Shown here: positions 13,503 to 21,922 of the stretch, piece after piece
How positions within the stretch are numbered: the stretch's first letter is position 1
How the letters are laid out: each line of letters starts with the position of its first letter
Source: Spirochaetaceae bacterium
GTDB lineage: Bacteria; Spirochaetota; Spirochaetia; CADAEX01
Direction: 5' to 3'
Assembly (NCBI GenBank): GCA_009778835.1
Contig: WRFK01000004.1
Coordinates: 1-24,691 of the forward strand
Length of the DNA stretch: 24,691 bases
Position numbers and translations under genes: made by a program
Notes under the pieces: model-generated
Told to the model about the DNA's origin: nothing
The model's database searches: none
The model's input: the letters and a program-made list of their open reading frames with translations, nothing else

Positions 13503-13790
13503 ATGGACGTCGAGAAAGAAAAAAAACTAAGAGAAGCATTTAAAAGCGTTTTTTTGAAAAATCAAGAGGGGACTTACGTTTTATGCGCTATCTTAAACGA
13601 GACAGGAAACTTTAAAACCGACGAGAAAGCAATTAACCCGGAGCTTGTATCTTTTGGGAATTGGCTCTTAAACAAATGCGGCATCAATACGACCTATAAT
13701 TTTAGCGCAATGATTAACGCTATCGCTAAGTCCTCAAGCGATGAGGATTTAATACTTTATGAAAAACAAATTAAACAAGAGGAGAGATAA
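13503..13790 (+). CDS. Bbp19-like small head-module protein
   Basis: The 95-aa product between portal and scaffold fits the Bbp19-like family in size, position and pattern: FKSVFLKNQEGTYVLCAIL, then FGNWLLNKCG. Bbp19 is a protein of unknown function from Bordetella phage BPP-1, encoded next to its head genes. Start ATG 13503 lies just after the portal stop, with AAGGAG upstream. It has two Cys and an acidic, helical C-terminus (SSDEDLILYEKQIKQEER). Placement in the same order as BPP-1 supports the family call, but the similarity is short. Confidence 0.62.
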   Translation: MDVEKEKKLREAFKSVFLKNQEGTYVLCAILNETGNFKTDEKAINPELVSFGNWLLNKCGINTTYNFSAMINAIAKSSSDEDLILYEKQIKQEER

Positions 13791-13792
13791 CA

Positions 13793-14548
13793 ATGTTCGA
13801 TGATTTTATTTTTCTTATGCCGGATGGAACACCACCGGCCGCAAGTGAACCAACACCAGCTGAACCACCGGCATATTTAAGCCAGCTATCACCGGAATTT
13901 CAGGAGAAATCCAAAGATTACTTTGATGCTCATCCGAAGCTGAACGACTTAGCAGCTGATTATATCAAAACTAAAGATAGCCTGAAAAACGCCATTATGG
14001 TGCCGGATCCTGAAAAATCAACACCGGAAGAACGAAGCGCGTTTTTCAAGAAAATGGGGATCCCTGAAAGCGTTGATGCCTATGGGACGCTTGAAGGCGA
14101 AAAAGAAAGCGAAGCGTTTGCAAAACAATTCAAAGAAAATATACTGAAACATGGGCTTACAAAAAAACAAGGGATTGCTTTGTGGAGCGTAATCAAGGCA
14201 TCTGCGGGAGAAGAACTCAAAGAAAGAGATGCTTACTTAAAAAAACAAGAAGCAGATCTTCCACAAAAGTTACAAGATCTTTATGGCAATGACAAAGGCA
14301 AAGCAGACGCGGCACTTTCGCGGAACAAAGCGTTTTGGGTACGCTTGGGAAGCGAGGATCTTTTGAAAGACTTAAACAACGCAGGGATACTTTTCAATCC
14401 TGCTTTTGTTGATTTTGTTTCGACCGTCGAAAGCCAGCTCGGCGATAACAAGCTGATTCTTGGATCAGGCGGGCAGGGTAAACCAAAGGCGATCGGGCGG
14501 ATGGGAAGCAATTACCATCCCGATTTTGCAAAAGAGGCAGGTGCATAA
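13793..14548 (+). CDS. Capsid assembly scaffold protein
   Basis: The 251-aa product lies directly before the capsid gene region. It has a Pro-rich opening (GTPPAASEPTPAEPPAYL), a helical charged middle, and PDPEKSTPEERSAFFKKMGIP (about 71-91), where the P...S-x-EE...F...G-x-P pattern is typical of phage scaffolds. Scaffolds fill the procapsid during assembly and then leave. A Lys/Glu/Ala-rich coiled-coil-like stretch follows, and the C-terminus (NYHPDFAKEAGA) is less charged. It begins FDDF, as does the small protein that follows. Start ATG 13793 follows GAGGAGAG. Confidence 0.8.
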   Translation: MFDDFIFLMPDGTPPAASEPTPAEPPAYLSQLSPEFQEKSKDYFDAHPKLNDLAADYIKTKDSLKNAIMVPDPEKSTPEERSAFFKKMGIPESVDAYGTLEGEKESEAFAKQFKENILKHGLTKKQGIALWSVIKASAGEELKERDAYLKKQEADLPQKLQDLYGNDKGKADAALSRNKAFWVRLGSEDLLKDLNNAGILFNPAFVDFVSTVESQLGDNKLILGSGGQGKPKAIGRMGSNYHPDFAKEAGA

Positions 14549-14704
14549 ATGAGTTTGTTTGATGATTTTGTAAGCGGAGTAAGGGGCGATGACAAGAAAG
14601 CAGAGTCGCAAGAAAAGCCTGAAAGTTCTGAAAAACCAGAGGCAAAGGGTAAGTTTGAGTACTCAAAAGAGTTTTCGGAGCACGTAAAAGGCGAAAAACA
14701 ATAA
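14549..14704 (+). CDS. Small 51-aa acidic/basic protein between scaffold and capsid
   Basis: ATG 14549 directly follows the scaffold stop with no gap and the frame ends at TAA 14702-14704. The first residues MSLFDDFVSG resemble the MFDDFIF start of the scaffold; the rest is hydrophilic, rich in Lys/Glu/Ser/Pro, and presumably disordered. It may be a scaffold-related tail, an assembly chaperone, or a duplicated N-terminal scaffold signal. No ribosome binding site beyond GAGGCAGG (about 14534-14541) is seen. Function unknown. Confidence 0.6.
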   Translation: MSLFDDFVSGVRGDDKKAESQEKPESSEKPEAKGKFEYSKEFSEHVKGEKQ

Positions 14705-14732
14705 AAAAAATAATTTTTTTAAAAAAAGGGGC

Positions 14733-14761
14733 TTGCAATAAATTAATTTTGTGTGTTATAA
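14733..14761 (+). promoter_or_regulatory. Sigma-70-like promoter for the major capsid transcript
   Basis: TTGCAA (14733-14738) and TTATAA (14756-14761) are separated by exactly 17 bases, close to the TTGACA/TATAAT consensus (4 of 6 and 4 of 6). It lies in an AT-rich region after the small protein gene and about 220 bases before the capsid start. A start site near 14768 would place the GCAC/GTGC hairpin (14772-14782) at the very 5' end of the RNA, a position that often stabilises abundant mRNAs. Confidence 0.6.
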
Positions 14762-14840
14762 GCAAAATATAGCACGTAGTGCAGGTAGACGTAGAGGACA
14801 GCGCCTATCGGTTTATCTCGCATTACAGTGTCGAAAAACG

Positions 14841-14937
14841 GACTTGCTGCTTCACGCAACAGGGAGGGAAAGTAAGGCGGTTGCAACCGCTGAAAATTGA
14901 CTTGCTGCTGCTTGTAGTGGGGAGGGACAGTAAGACG
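14841..14937 (+). repeat. 39-bp tandem hairpin repeat in the capsid gene leader
   Basis: Copy 1 (14841-14879) and copy 2 (14899-14937) share GACTTGCTGCT at the left, GGGAGGGA in the middle-right and AGTAAG at the right, with a variable ten-base core; the spacing is 58 bases. In each, CTTGCT pairs with AGTAAG (one G-U), and copy 2 adds a G-C pair, so the purine-rich GGGAGGGA lies in the loop side of a hairpin. Between them 14877-14890 is the perfect palindrome GCGGTTGCAACCGC. The preserved ends and changed core suggest selection on structure. Possible roles are mRNA stability, ribosome access or binding of a GGA-recognising protein such as CsrA; all are inference. Confidence 0.7.
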
Positions 14938-14987
14938 CAAACAATGCCGTAGATAAAACCAAGTAAAACTTAATACGAGGTTTATTT

Positions 14988-15956
14988 ATGGGTATCTTAG
15001 ATTCCACAAAAGCAATGAATATTGCTGAAGCCGTAAAGAGAGCGGGCTTTGATAGTCAAGCGGCTGTTCTTGGGGAACTCCAGGCCAAAAACGACTTTTT
15101 GGACGAGGTTCCATGGCTTCCGGCATCACACGGAAGTTATCACAAATTTTTAAAAGCAAAACGATTAGGGAAGGGCGACTTTTCTAAAATCAACACAGGG
15201 ATTCCGAGTATCACATCCGGAGCTGACGAGATGACAGAGCCAGTAACCCTTTATGAGGGCGAGAGCATTGTTGACTCAAGAATTCTCGAGGGTGTTGTTG
15301 ACAAGGCATCTGTAAGGGATTCAGAAGACGTTCTAAGCCTTGAAGGAATGGTTCAGGACTGGTTACAGGCATTGATTTATCAGACTGGAAAGATCGGCAG
15401 CCTTAAAGCACTTGCAGAGAGAAGAAACGCAGTTGACAACAAATATGTTTTTTCTTGCGGTGGTGCAGGCAGTGACCTCTCATCCATGTGGATATTTGAG
15501 TTTGGCGAAGCAGGCTTTCACTTAAGACACAACACTTTGGGAACTCCGGGATTCTCCAACACCGACATGGGTAAAGTTAGAGTAAAAGCTCCCGACGGTA
15601 CCGGTGATATGTGGGCTTGGGTAAGGCTCTATAAGATCTATGCAGCTATCGTTCTGCGAAACGAAAGAGCGCTGCTTAGGATAGCCAATATCAAAAAAGA
15701 TGGCGAAACAAATAACTTGATTGACAAATACAATGTTATTTTAAAGGCCAAAAACGAATTGCAAAACGTTGGTCGTGATGCAATAGGATTTGTTAACAGA
15801 ACCTTAAAAGCACAGATCGACATTATGGCGTTCAATAAGCAGAATGGAGCTTTCTCGGTAAGAGACATTACCGGTTTCGGCCCCATTGTATCTATCGCAG
15901 GGCTTCCGATCAGAATGATGGAAGGCATTACCGACACTGAAAGCACAGTGGCTTAA
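14988..15956 (+). CDS. Major capsid protein (BPP-1 Bbp17-like)
   Basis: The 322-aa protein follows the scaffold and has its own promoter and leader, as expected for the most abundant virion protein. Its pattern (AKNDFLDEVPWLPASHGSYHKFL near the start, then EGESIVDSRILEGVVDKAS and LSLEGMVQDWLQALIYQTG, later NLIDKYNVILKAKNELQ) fits HK97-fold capsid proteins of the BPP-1/P22-like podovirus group, in which an N-terminal helix region precedes the shell domain. Several hundred copies would form the head. Start ATG 14988 is preceded by GAGG. The next gene is a Bbp16-like decoration protein, again the BPP-1 order. The call rests on position, size and motif pattern. Confidence 0.82.
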   Translation: MGILDSTKAMNIAEAVKRAGFDSQAAVLGELQAKNDFLDEVPWLPASHGSYHKFLKAKRLGKGDFSKINTGIPSITSGADEMTEPVTLYEGESIVDSRILEGVVDKASVRDSEDVLSLEGMVQDWLQALIYQTGKIGSLKALAERRNAVDNKYVFSCGGAGSDLSSMWIFEFGEAGFHLRHNTLGTPGFSNTDMGKVRVKAPDGTGDMWAWVRLYKIYAAIVLRNERALLRIANIKKDGETNNLIDKYNVILKAKNELQNVGRDAIGFVNRTLKAQIDIMAFNKQNGAFSVRDITGFGPIVSIAGLPIRMMEGITDTESTVA

Positions 15957-15968
15957 GGAGACAAAAAA

Positions 15969-16364
15969 ATGAAAGATGCATTATTAGAATTTGGGTCACT
16001 GGCAGCTATCACAACTGCTGCGGTGGCGTATCCTAATGAAATAGATTTTGGAACCATTGACGCCAGGCGTAAGTTTGGCAAACACAACAACGCAGATGGC
16101 GAAATGAATTATATCTGCATTAGGTTTACTGGTAACGTTCCAGTAAGCGTCACCATCACAATCCAATCGAAGGCCTTATCGGCAGGCACTTATGCCGCGA
16201 TATCAACGCACACTCTTGTTAACCCCAAGGGCAACGTTGAGCATAGAATCCCTATGCCGGCAGAGTTTAACAGGTTTGTGCAGGTACAAATTACCGGTTC
16301 AGCGGCGACAGACGCAGTAGGATCAACAGCATGGATACAGCGCGGTGCAGCCGTAGCTGTTTAA
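15969..16364 (+). CDS. Bbp16-like capsid decoration protein
   Basis: The 131-aa, beta-rich, Ala/Thr/Val-rich protein directly follows the capsid gene (AAGGAGAC upstream of ATG 15969). The opening EFGSLAAITTAAVAYPNEIDFGTIDARRKFG, split as LEFGSLAAIT and IDFGTIDARR, together with VPVSVTITIQSKALSAGTY and a late FNRFVQVQITGSA, matches the Bbp16-like family, whose members bind the outside of the head and act as cement. No signal peptide is present. A terminator at 16376-16396 follows, so capsid and decoration proteins probably share one transcript. Confidence 0.75.
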   Translation: MKDALLEFGSLAAITTAAVAYPNEIDFGTIDARRKFGKHNNADGEMNYICIRFTGNVPVSVTITIQSKALSAGTYAAISTHTLVNPKGNVEHRIPMPAEFNRFVQVQITGSAATDAVGSTAWIQRGAAVAV

Positions 16365-16375
16365 CAATTTTTATT

Positions 16376-16407
16376 CTGCCTCTTTCAAAGGGGCAGATAT
16401 TTTATTT
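16376..16407 (+). terminator. Intrinsic terminator after the capsid/decoration transcript
   Basis: CTGCCTCTT (16376-16384) pairs with AAGGGGCAG (16388-16396) through nine base pairs including one T-G, closing a 3-nt loop, and is followed by ATATTTTATTT. It lies 12 bases after the decoration gene stop and before the next ribosome binding site, so it would separate the abundant capsid mRNA from the tail genes. Confidence 0.7.
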
Positions 16408-16418
16408 AAGGATTGATT

Positions 16419-16835
16419 ATGAAATTTTTAGTAAAAGAAACATTTTGCACAGACAAGAGATATCTTGAAGGTGCCATTATTGACATAGACGAAAAAGAAC
16501 TTGAAGCTTTAAGAGTAACCGGGCAAGGTAGACGGCTTTTAACGCTTGAAGGGAAACAAGTGCAGACACAAGACGAGTACGAAGACGTGTTAAAAAAAGC
16601 GCCATCAACGAAGCCAAGCCTTAACCGCGAAGAGCTCGATGCCGAAATCAAATCCTTGACCGAAGCAAAAACAGCGTGCCTTAAAAAAATAGCCGAGTGC
16701 GAAGAAGCTCTTAGAGCTCCTGAACTTAAGAAAGAGGCCAAAGAGAAACTTAAGACCGCTGTAAGAGAAAACGCAAAAGAAGTGGCCGCAATAGAAAAAA
16801 TGATTAAAGAGCTATCCAAGCAGATCAAGGGCTAG
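16419..16835 (+). CDS. Coiled-coil head/tail-region protein, 138 aa
   Basis: The start is ATG 16419, behind TAAGGA; a TTG two codons upstream is unlikely. Residues 1-45 (MKFLVKETFCTDKRYLEGAI, then DIDEKELEALRVTG) form a small beta-rich domain resembling the short N-terminal domains of phage structural accessory proteins. Residues about 70-138 are strongly helical and charged, with heptad spacing (LDAEIKSLTEAKTACLKKI, then VRENAKEVAAIEKMIKELSK), so a coiled coil is likely. In BPP-1-type genomes a small gene occupies this place between decoration and tail genes. Function unknown. Confidence 0.7.
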   Translation: MKFLVKETFCTDKRYLEGAIIDIDEKELEALRVTGQGRRLLTLEGKQVQTQDEYEDVLKKAPSTKPSLNREELDAEIKSLTEAKTACLKKIAECEEALRAPELKKEAKEKLKTAVRENAKEVAAIEKMIKELSKQIKG

Positions 16836-16840
16836 TTTTT

Positions 16841-17437
16841 ATGGATGCAGGACTTTCTCCGATTTCTACATGGGTAGATGTTTGCAATAACGCACTTGCA
16901 AAGACGCACAATAATCTTATCGCAGCTTTAGACGAAGGAAGTGAGAACCAAAAATATTGCAGCTTGTTTTTACCGCAAGCTGTTATTGACGTTCTTGATG
17001 TTTTTAACTTCCAGTCCACGGTTACTGATATAGAGCTCGCAAGGGATGCAGAAAGGCCTGTCTTTGGTTATGAGTATATGTACCCATTGCCATCAGATTT
17101 GCTACGAATAATTAAAATATTTTTTGATAATGATATAAATACTCCAGCAATTGAAGATTATGCGGTAGAGGGCAATTATGTAAAAACAAATGCAGAGAAA
17201 GTGTATTTGAAATATATTGCTATGCCCGAGAACCCTACGCAATTATTGCCTTATCAAATAAGGGCTATAATATCTTCACTCGCTTTGAAGTTATGCACTC
17301 CACTTGTGTCGGACAATGAGTTATATCAAAAATGTTTGATAGATTATCAAAAAGACGTTGAGCAGGCAAAGATTAATGATGCTCACAACACAGCACATCG
17401 AAAGGCAAGGGTATTGTGGTATGACGAAGAACGATGA
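16841..17437 (+). CDS. Tail tubular protein A (T7 gp11-like adaptor)
   Basis: The 198-aa product has the gp11-type pattern: an N-terminal helix (VDVCNNALAKT), EGSENQKYCSLFLPQAVIDVL (about 32-52), YPLPSDLLRIIKIF (81-94), where the P-x-D-x-LR element is characteristic, and two long C-terminal helices ending AHRKARVLWYDE. These proteins form the ring that connects portal and nozzle in short-tailed phages. It overlaps the next gene, the nozzle protein, by ATGA. Size and motifs agree well with the family. Confidence 0.85.
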   Translation: MDAGLSPISTWVDVCNNALAKTHNNLIAALDEGSENQKYCSLFLPQAVIDVLDVFNFQSTVTDIELARDAERPVFGYEYMYPLPSDLLRIIKIFFDNDINTPAIEDYAVEGNYVKTNAEKVYLKYIAMPENPTQLLPYQIRAIISSLALKLCTPLVSDNELYQKCLIDYQKDVEQAKINDAHNTAHRKARVLWYDEER

Positions 17438-19203
17438 ATATAACGATACCTGTAAACAGATTTACCTCTGGTGAAATATCTCCGAAACTTGCTGCGCTTA
17501 TAAACACAGAGATATACGACAGTAGTTTAAGAACTCTTGAAAACTTTGTTGTAACCAATCAGGGGACGCTACGAAGAAGGCCGGGAAGCTACTTCCTTAG
17601 TGAGACAAGCGGAAACTATACGGTTGTCTTTCACGAGTTCAGGAGTACGAGTGGCGAATACTTCATGCTTGAGTTTACAGCAGTATTTGTACGTTTTAGA
17701 AAAGAAGATGGTGATTTATTAAGAGACTCGTCAGATATTCCTATAGGCTTTCCAGTCCCATATCAAGAACACGAACTAAAAGAACTCCGAGTTGCAGTTG
17801 CAGATAATGCCATTTGGATAGCGCACAGAAATCACACAGTAAGAAAAATTACTTATACTCCGGGATCCCCGGGGTCTTTTGTGCTTAGCGAGCCAACATT
17901 TACTGGCGGAAGAACATTTAATGCTGTTGGGGATTATCCCGGAGTAATTTGTTTTTACGCTGGACGGTTATTTTTAGCGAGTACAACAAACGAACCGTCA
18001 GCCATCTTTGCCAGTAGGCCGTATGATTCTACGACTGGAAATCCAAGATATACAGACTTTGATTTCGGCTCCGCAAACCCACAAGCCAATGATGCAATAA
18101 TGTTACAGGAAAAAGATTTGCTTGGATCTAATTTGTTATGGCTCTTGCCTCAAAGAAGGCTTATTGCCGCAACCACTAAAACGACATGGATGTCGGATGA
18201 TAACCCGCCAATGCCAGATACATTTGATATGAATGTTCAGTCTTTTAATGGTAGCGCAGATATCCAGGCAAGGCTTGCAGACAATATAGTTGCGTATGTT
18301 GGCAGGGATAATGTATCTCTGCGTATTTGCGCATTTTCAAACGAAGCAGGCGGGCTTATTGACAGAAATATTTCAAAAGCAGCAGAGCATATTTTAAAAA
18401 AAGGGATTGTTTCGATTGCCGTGCAGACTATCCCTGAAACAGTAATTTGGGTAAGCCTTAAAGACGGCACCTTTGCGAGCTGCTTAATCGATATCGAAGA
18501 AGGGATAATCGCATGGAGCCGCCATAGCATGCAAAACGGATTTGTTGAGCATCTCAATGTTTTGGCAAAAGCAGACGGCGATGACCTTTACTTGTGCGTA
18601 CGGCGATATATAAAAGGGACACCGAAACGATACGTGGAAGTAATCCACTTATCAGAACTGGAACTTGAAAAAGAAGAAGAACATTTTATTGATTGCGGTA
18701 TACGTTTAGTCGGCAAAGAGGGCTACGAAATTATTTCCGGGCTTAATTTTCTTGATGGCGAGACCCTCTCTTATTTATCCAATGGAGCTGTGAAGGCACC
18801 TGTTGCGGTTACAAGCGGCATTACCACAGTTAAAATCGATAAAGATAATTCCGTTGTCCATATTGGGCTGCCTATTGAATCACGGATATTGTTTAAGCAC
18901 TTAGAAACCCCGGCAAACGGAACATCGCAGGGGAAAAATAAAAAAATAGAAAAAGTCACTTTAAGGGTCTATGAGTCACGAGGCGGACACATGGGACAAT
19001 TTTTAAATAAATTAAGACCTCTTTTGTACGAGCGATATGGGGAGATCATTTTCGGTGATACTCCGAATCCTTTTACAGGAGATGTGGAAATCGATTTTCA
19101 AGGCACGACAGATAAAAAGCCTGATATGTGGATCGTTACGGCAGAGCCAGTGAATTTCCACCTTTTGGGTGCATTTATCAAAGTCAATATATGTGAGGTG
19201 TAG
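17434..19203 (+). CDS. Tail tubular protein B-like nozzle protein
   Basis: The 589-aa protein opens with the family signature VNRFTSGEISPKLAALINTE (about 7-26) followed by LRTLENFVVTNQGTLRRRPG (32-51), as in nozzle proteins of T7-like and related podoviruses. The body is beta-rich with repeated strands (propeller-like), and the C-terminus reads WIVTAEPVNFHLLGAFIKV, a standard ending that packs on the tail. It forms the distal tail tube through which DNA and internal proteins leave. It is shorter than T7 gp12 (~794), consistent with the BPP-1-like form. The start overlaps the adaptor gene (ATGA). Confidence 0.87.
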   Translation: MNITIPVNRFTSGEISPKLAALINTEIYDSSLRTLENFVVTNQGTLRRRPGSYFLSETSGNYTVVFHEFRSTSGEYFMLEFTAVFVRFRKEDGDLLRDSSDIPIGFPVPYQEHELKELRVAVADNAIWIAHRNHTVRKITYTPGSPGSFVLSEPTFTGGRTFNAVGDYPGVICFYAGRLFLASTTNEPSAIFASRPYDSTTGNPRYTDFDFGSANPQANDAIMLQEKDLLGSNLLWLLPQRRLIAATTKTTWMSDDNPPMPDTFDMNVQSFNGSADIQARLADNIVAYVGRDNVSLRICAFSNEAGGLIDRNISKAAEHILKKGIVSIAVQTIPETVIWVSLKDGTFASCLIDIEEGIIAWSRHSMQNGFVEHLNVLAKADGDDLYLCVRRYIKGTPKRYVEVIHLSELELEKEEEHFIDCGIRLVGKEGYEIISGLNFLDGETLSYLSNGAVKAPVAVTSGITTVKIDKDNSVVHIGLPIESRILFKHLETPANGTSQGKNKKIEKVTLRVYESRGGHMGQFLNKLRPLLYERYGEIIFGDTPNPFTGDVEIDFQGTTDKKPDMWIVTAEPVNFHLLGAFIKVNICEV

Positions 19204-19205
19204 TC

Positions 19206-19778
19206 ATGTCTTTATCACTTGTTTTCGCAGGAGCAGGGCTTGCCTTAAATGCCTTAGGGCTTTTGTCCGGTAGGTCTGCACAGAAAAAACAAGCTGCTTT
19301 AGCGCAGCAACAGATGGCGTTCGAATCAAAAGGGCAAATTCATCAAGCTAAACTCAATATCGCAGACCTCGAAGAAGATAACTCGATGTATAGCAATTTT
19401 TTAAGTTATGCAAAGAGTAATCAAGATTTTACAGGATTAGGAGCTCTCTCCGGGATCAGTGCTGGCACAGATGTAAGCCAGCAGGGTAAAGCCCTTTATA
19501 ACGAGGTTTATCAAAACATGGCGCTCGCGGATGTTATAGCAGGGGCAACTGGTAGAGTGGGGGGGAGTTTTGGTGATATTGCACAGAATATTAAACTTGA
19601 TGTTGAAAGCGATATATCAAACTTTGTTAAGCAGATGGGCGTAAATAGCGAGACGATAAATTATTACAACAAGGCTATCAGGGATTGGGAAGCCATGATA
19701 AATCCACCAGAAAACAAAGCGCAGGAGGCAAAAGCAAAAAGCCACACAACTAGTCATGGCAAGCAGGGGAGGCGGTAA
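19206..19778 (+). CDS. Internal virion protein B-like (gp14-like)
   Basis: The 190-aa protein begins with a hydrophobic, Gly/Ala/Leu-rich segment (LVFAGAGLALNALGLLSG, about 5-22), followed by an Ala/Gln-rich helix (SAQKKQAALAQQQMAFESKG). This is typical of the small ejection protein (T7 gp14-like) that inserts in the host outer membrane at infection. The middle is Gly-rich and the last ~30 residues are basic (KSHTTSHGKQGRR). It lies between the nozzle gene and two large proteins, the order of T7 gp14-gp15-gp16. Start ATG 19206 follows GAGGTG. Assignment is by position and composition. Confidence 0.68.
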   Translation: MSLSLVFAGAGLALNALGLLSGRSAQKKQAALAQQQMAFESKGQIHQAKLNIADLEEDNSMYSNFLSYAKSNQDFTGLGALSGISAGTDVSQQGKALYNEVYQNMALADVIAGATGRVGGSFGDIAQNIKLDVESDISNFVKQMGVNSETINYYNKAIRDWEAMINPPENKAQEAKAKSHTTSHGKQGRR

Positions 19779-21922
19779 TGGTACTTCCAAAAATAAATCG
19801 TGATCCGCTTAGAAGCGCGATACAGACGAGAACCAACGCAGCGGTAAATAAAATCCAAGTCCAGCAGGCGGAGCTACAGCGCAAGAGCGCAAACCAGCAG
19901 TTTCTACTTGGCTTAGGGCAGCTGGGACTTCAAGCAGGCAGCATGATTTATCAAGTTGTTGAGGCCAATAAGCTGCAAAAACTACAAAACAAAAAAGATG
20001 AAGAATATAAAGAGCTAATACAAGAAAGAGACAGGAGAATCTTATCTGGTGATATTGGATGGGAAACATCGGAAGCGCCTAATCAGATAAAAACTTATTC
20101 CGATCGTGGCGAGGAAATGTGGATTGATGACCCAAGCGGTGCATTGAGTAGCGCTAAGATCTATCGGGGCTTAAGTAGTTTTGACCAAAGAATTGATAAA
20201 TGGATCAAAGAAAATGGTAACTCGAAACACGCAAAGACACTTGGCGAGCAGATGCGGAAAGACCTATATAGCTCTACAATTCCGGAACTCATGAAGAAAG
20301 AACGAGCTGAATATTTGCAATTTTATAGCCAAAACTATGAAAGAAAATATAACGAGGCAGTTGCAACAGGCGACAGAAAAAAAGCAGCAGAAATAATAAA
20401 TAGCCATCCAGACAATATTTATTTAAATGAGTTTGGAAACAGAGCATTTAAAGACGAACAGATCCAACGAGCTAACTTTGACATAGAGAGCAATAATTTA
20501 AAAAGTTTGGCAGCAAGATTTGGAGAGAACAAATCAAGAGCCTATATTGATAAACTTACAGACCTTAGCAACGAGGGAAGAGCAAATCTTCAAAAGGTAC
20601 TTAATAATGAGATGAAAATTATTAACGATAAGCTCATGGAGAACGGCTTTGAAATTTATAACAGTGTAGAAGCCGGCACGGTTGAAGACCTGCAACGTGG
20701 AAGAGCGATGTTTGAACCCGGAGGCTTTTTTAATAACAAGTTTGTAAATGGTACAGAAGAAACGAGAAAGAAAATCCTTGACTTATTTGACAGAGCCATA
20801 GCGGGTCGAGACAAGGATGAGACAACGAAAGAATACAAGCAGCTTTTTTCAGGGCTTTTACAGGAGTTAAACAAAAACGCTGATAAATCAGTAAACGAGC
20901 ATATATTTAATGAATATATGAAAAAGCATGGTTGGATACCTACTAATTCAGATCGAACCTATATAGAAGGGCTGATAAGAACTTATGCAGAAGCGCCAAG
21001 CGGATTCCGAAGCGAAGCAAGGGCAAGACTTGATGTTATCGAGAAAAATGTAACAGATTTATACAAAAAAGACCCGGTTAAACATGCTGATTTTTATCAA
21101 AATACCCAAGAGTTTTTTATAAACACTCTAAAAGAAATAGCTTGGCTTGAGAACCACGAAACAGATCCAATAAAAAAAGAAAAAGAGCTGAAACGGATAT
21201 TAACGAATATTGGTGATTTCAAAATACGCAAGGACGCTTATGAGCTTCTTAAACAAGATGCCCCTGAAACGTCCATTACAACGACCGGCACAGGGAATCT
21301 GGATTATAACATTAAACCAAATAAAACACTCGACAAACAAGAGGCAATTCTTTCAAGCGCGCTTGCAAATACAACGCAAGGAAAAGAAGTTAAGAAAAAT
21401 ATAGCAAAAAGGGATCAAGAAATATATAGCGCTCATTTTGGCCTGCCAAGAGGGAATAGGTATGAATATGATAGTGATACAGGCCACGTTATAACGTTCT
21501 TTGATTCAAAATATATTAACGCAAAAGATGTTCGCACCAACAAATACGGAGAATCGGAATTAAGATTCAAATACGGGAAGGTCGAATATCTTGCTAAAAA
21601 TATGGAATGGAAAACATTACCTTTGCTAAAGAAAACAGATTCAGAAATAAGAAAAGAAGAAAGAAAAGAAGAAAGAGAAGTAGCAGCGCAGAGAACGAAT
21701 AAAGAAATAATGAGTCCACGTAGCAACTATACTCACCTTGAGCAAATCGAAAGAGATAAAAGACTAGGTATTCCTTATGCAGTTGAAGTATCTAAATATT
21801 TAGAGGGATTAACTTCTCGGCAAAAAGTAGAAACGCTCAATAAATTAGAAGGGCTAACTCCTCAAGAATCATTAAAAGAGCTTAAAAGATTAAAAAAAGA
21901 AAGGGATTGGGACGATAAATAA
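19778..21922 (+). CDS. Large internal virion protein (gp15-position)
   Basis: The 714-aa, mostly helical protein overlaps its upstream neighbour by one base and ends one base into the next start (TAATG). Its N-terminus has a Gln/Ala-rich helix and a short hydrophobic stretch (FLLGLGQLGLQAGSMIYQVV, about 43-62), then long charged helices, with a very Lys/Glu-rich region near the end (SEIRKEERKEEREVAAQ). T7 gp15 and similar proteins form part of the channel that crosses the periplasm during DNA entry. No enzymatic motif is visible. The identification rests on position and character, not on a conserved motif. Confidence 0.6.
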   Translation: MVLPKINRDPLRSAIQTRTNAAVNKIQVQQAELQRKSANQQFLLGLGQLGLQAGSMIYQVVEANKLQKLQNKKDEEYKELIQERDRRILSGDIGWETSEAPNQIKTYSDRGEEMWIDDPSGALSSAKIYRGLSSFDQRIDKWIKENGNSKHAKTLGEQMRKDLYSSTIPELMKKERAEYLQFYSQNYERKYNEAVATGDRKKAAEIINSHPDNIYLNEFGNRAFKDEQIQRANFDIESNNLKSLAARFGENKSRAYIDKLTDLSNEGRANLQKVLNNEMKIINDKLMENGFEIYNSVEAGTVEDLQRGRAMFEPGGFFNNKFVNGTEETRKKILDLFDRAIAGRDKDETTKEYKQLFSGLLQELNKNADKSVNEHIFNEYMKKHGWIPTNSDRTYIEGLIRTYAEAPSGFRSEARARLDVIEKNVTDLYKKDPVKHADFYQNTQEFFINTLKEIAWLENHETDPIKKEKELKRILTNIGDFKIRKDAYELLKQDAPETSITTTGTGNLDYNIKPNKTLDKQEAILSSALANTTQGKEVKKNIAKRDQEIYSAHFGLPRGNRYEYDSDTGHVITFFDSKYINAKDVRTNKYGESELRFKYGKVEYLAKNMEWKTLPLLKKTDSEIRKEERKEEREVAAQRTNKEIMSPRSNYTHLEQIERDKRLGIPYAVEVSKYLEGLTSRQKVETLNKLEGLTPQESLKELKRLKKERDWDDK

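Larger units (their letters stand above)
14705..14987 (+). other. Non-coding interval: A/T palindrome, promoter and structured capsid leader
   Basis: No gene is supported in these 283 bases. From left to right: an A/T-rich stretch with TTTTTTTAAAAAAA (about 14714-14727), weak as a terminator; a sigma-70-like promoter at 14733-14761; a short 5' hairpin GCAC/GTGC (14772-14782); a 39-bp sequence repeated twice (14841-14879 and 14899-14937) with a perfect palindrome between (14877-14890); and a ribosome binding site GAGG (about 14976-14979) before ATG 14988. Confidence 0.75.
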
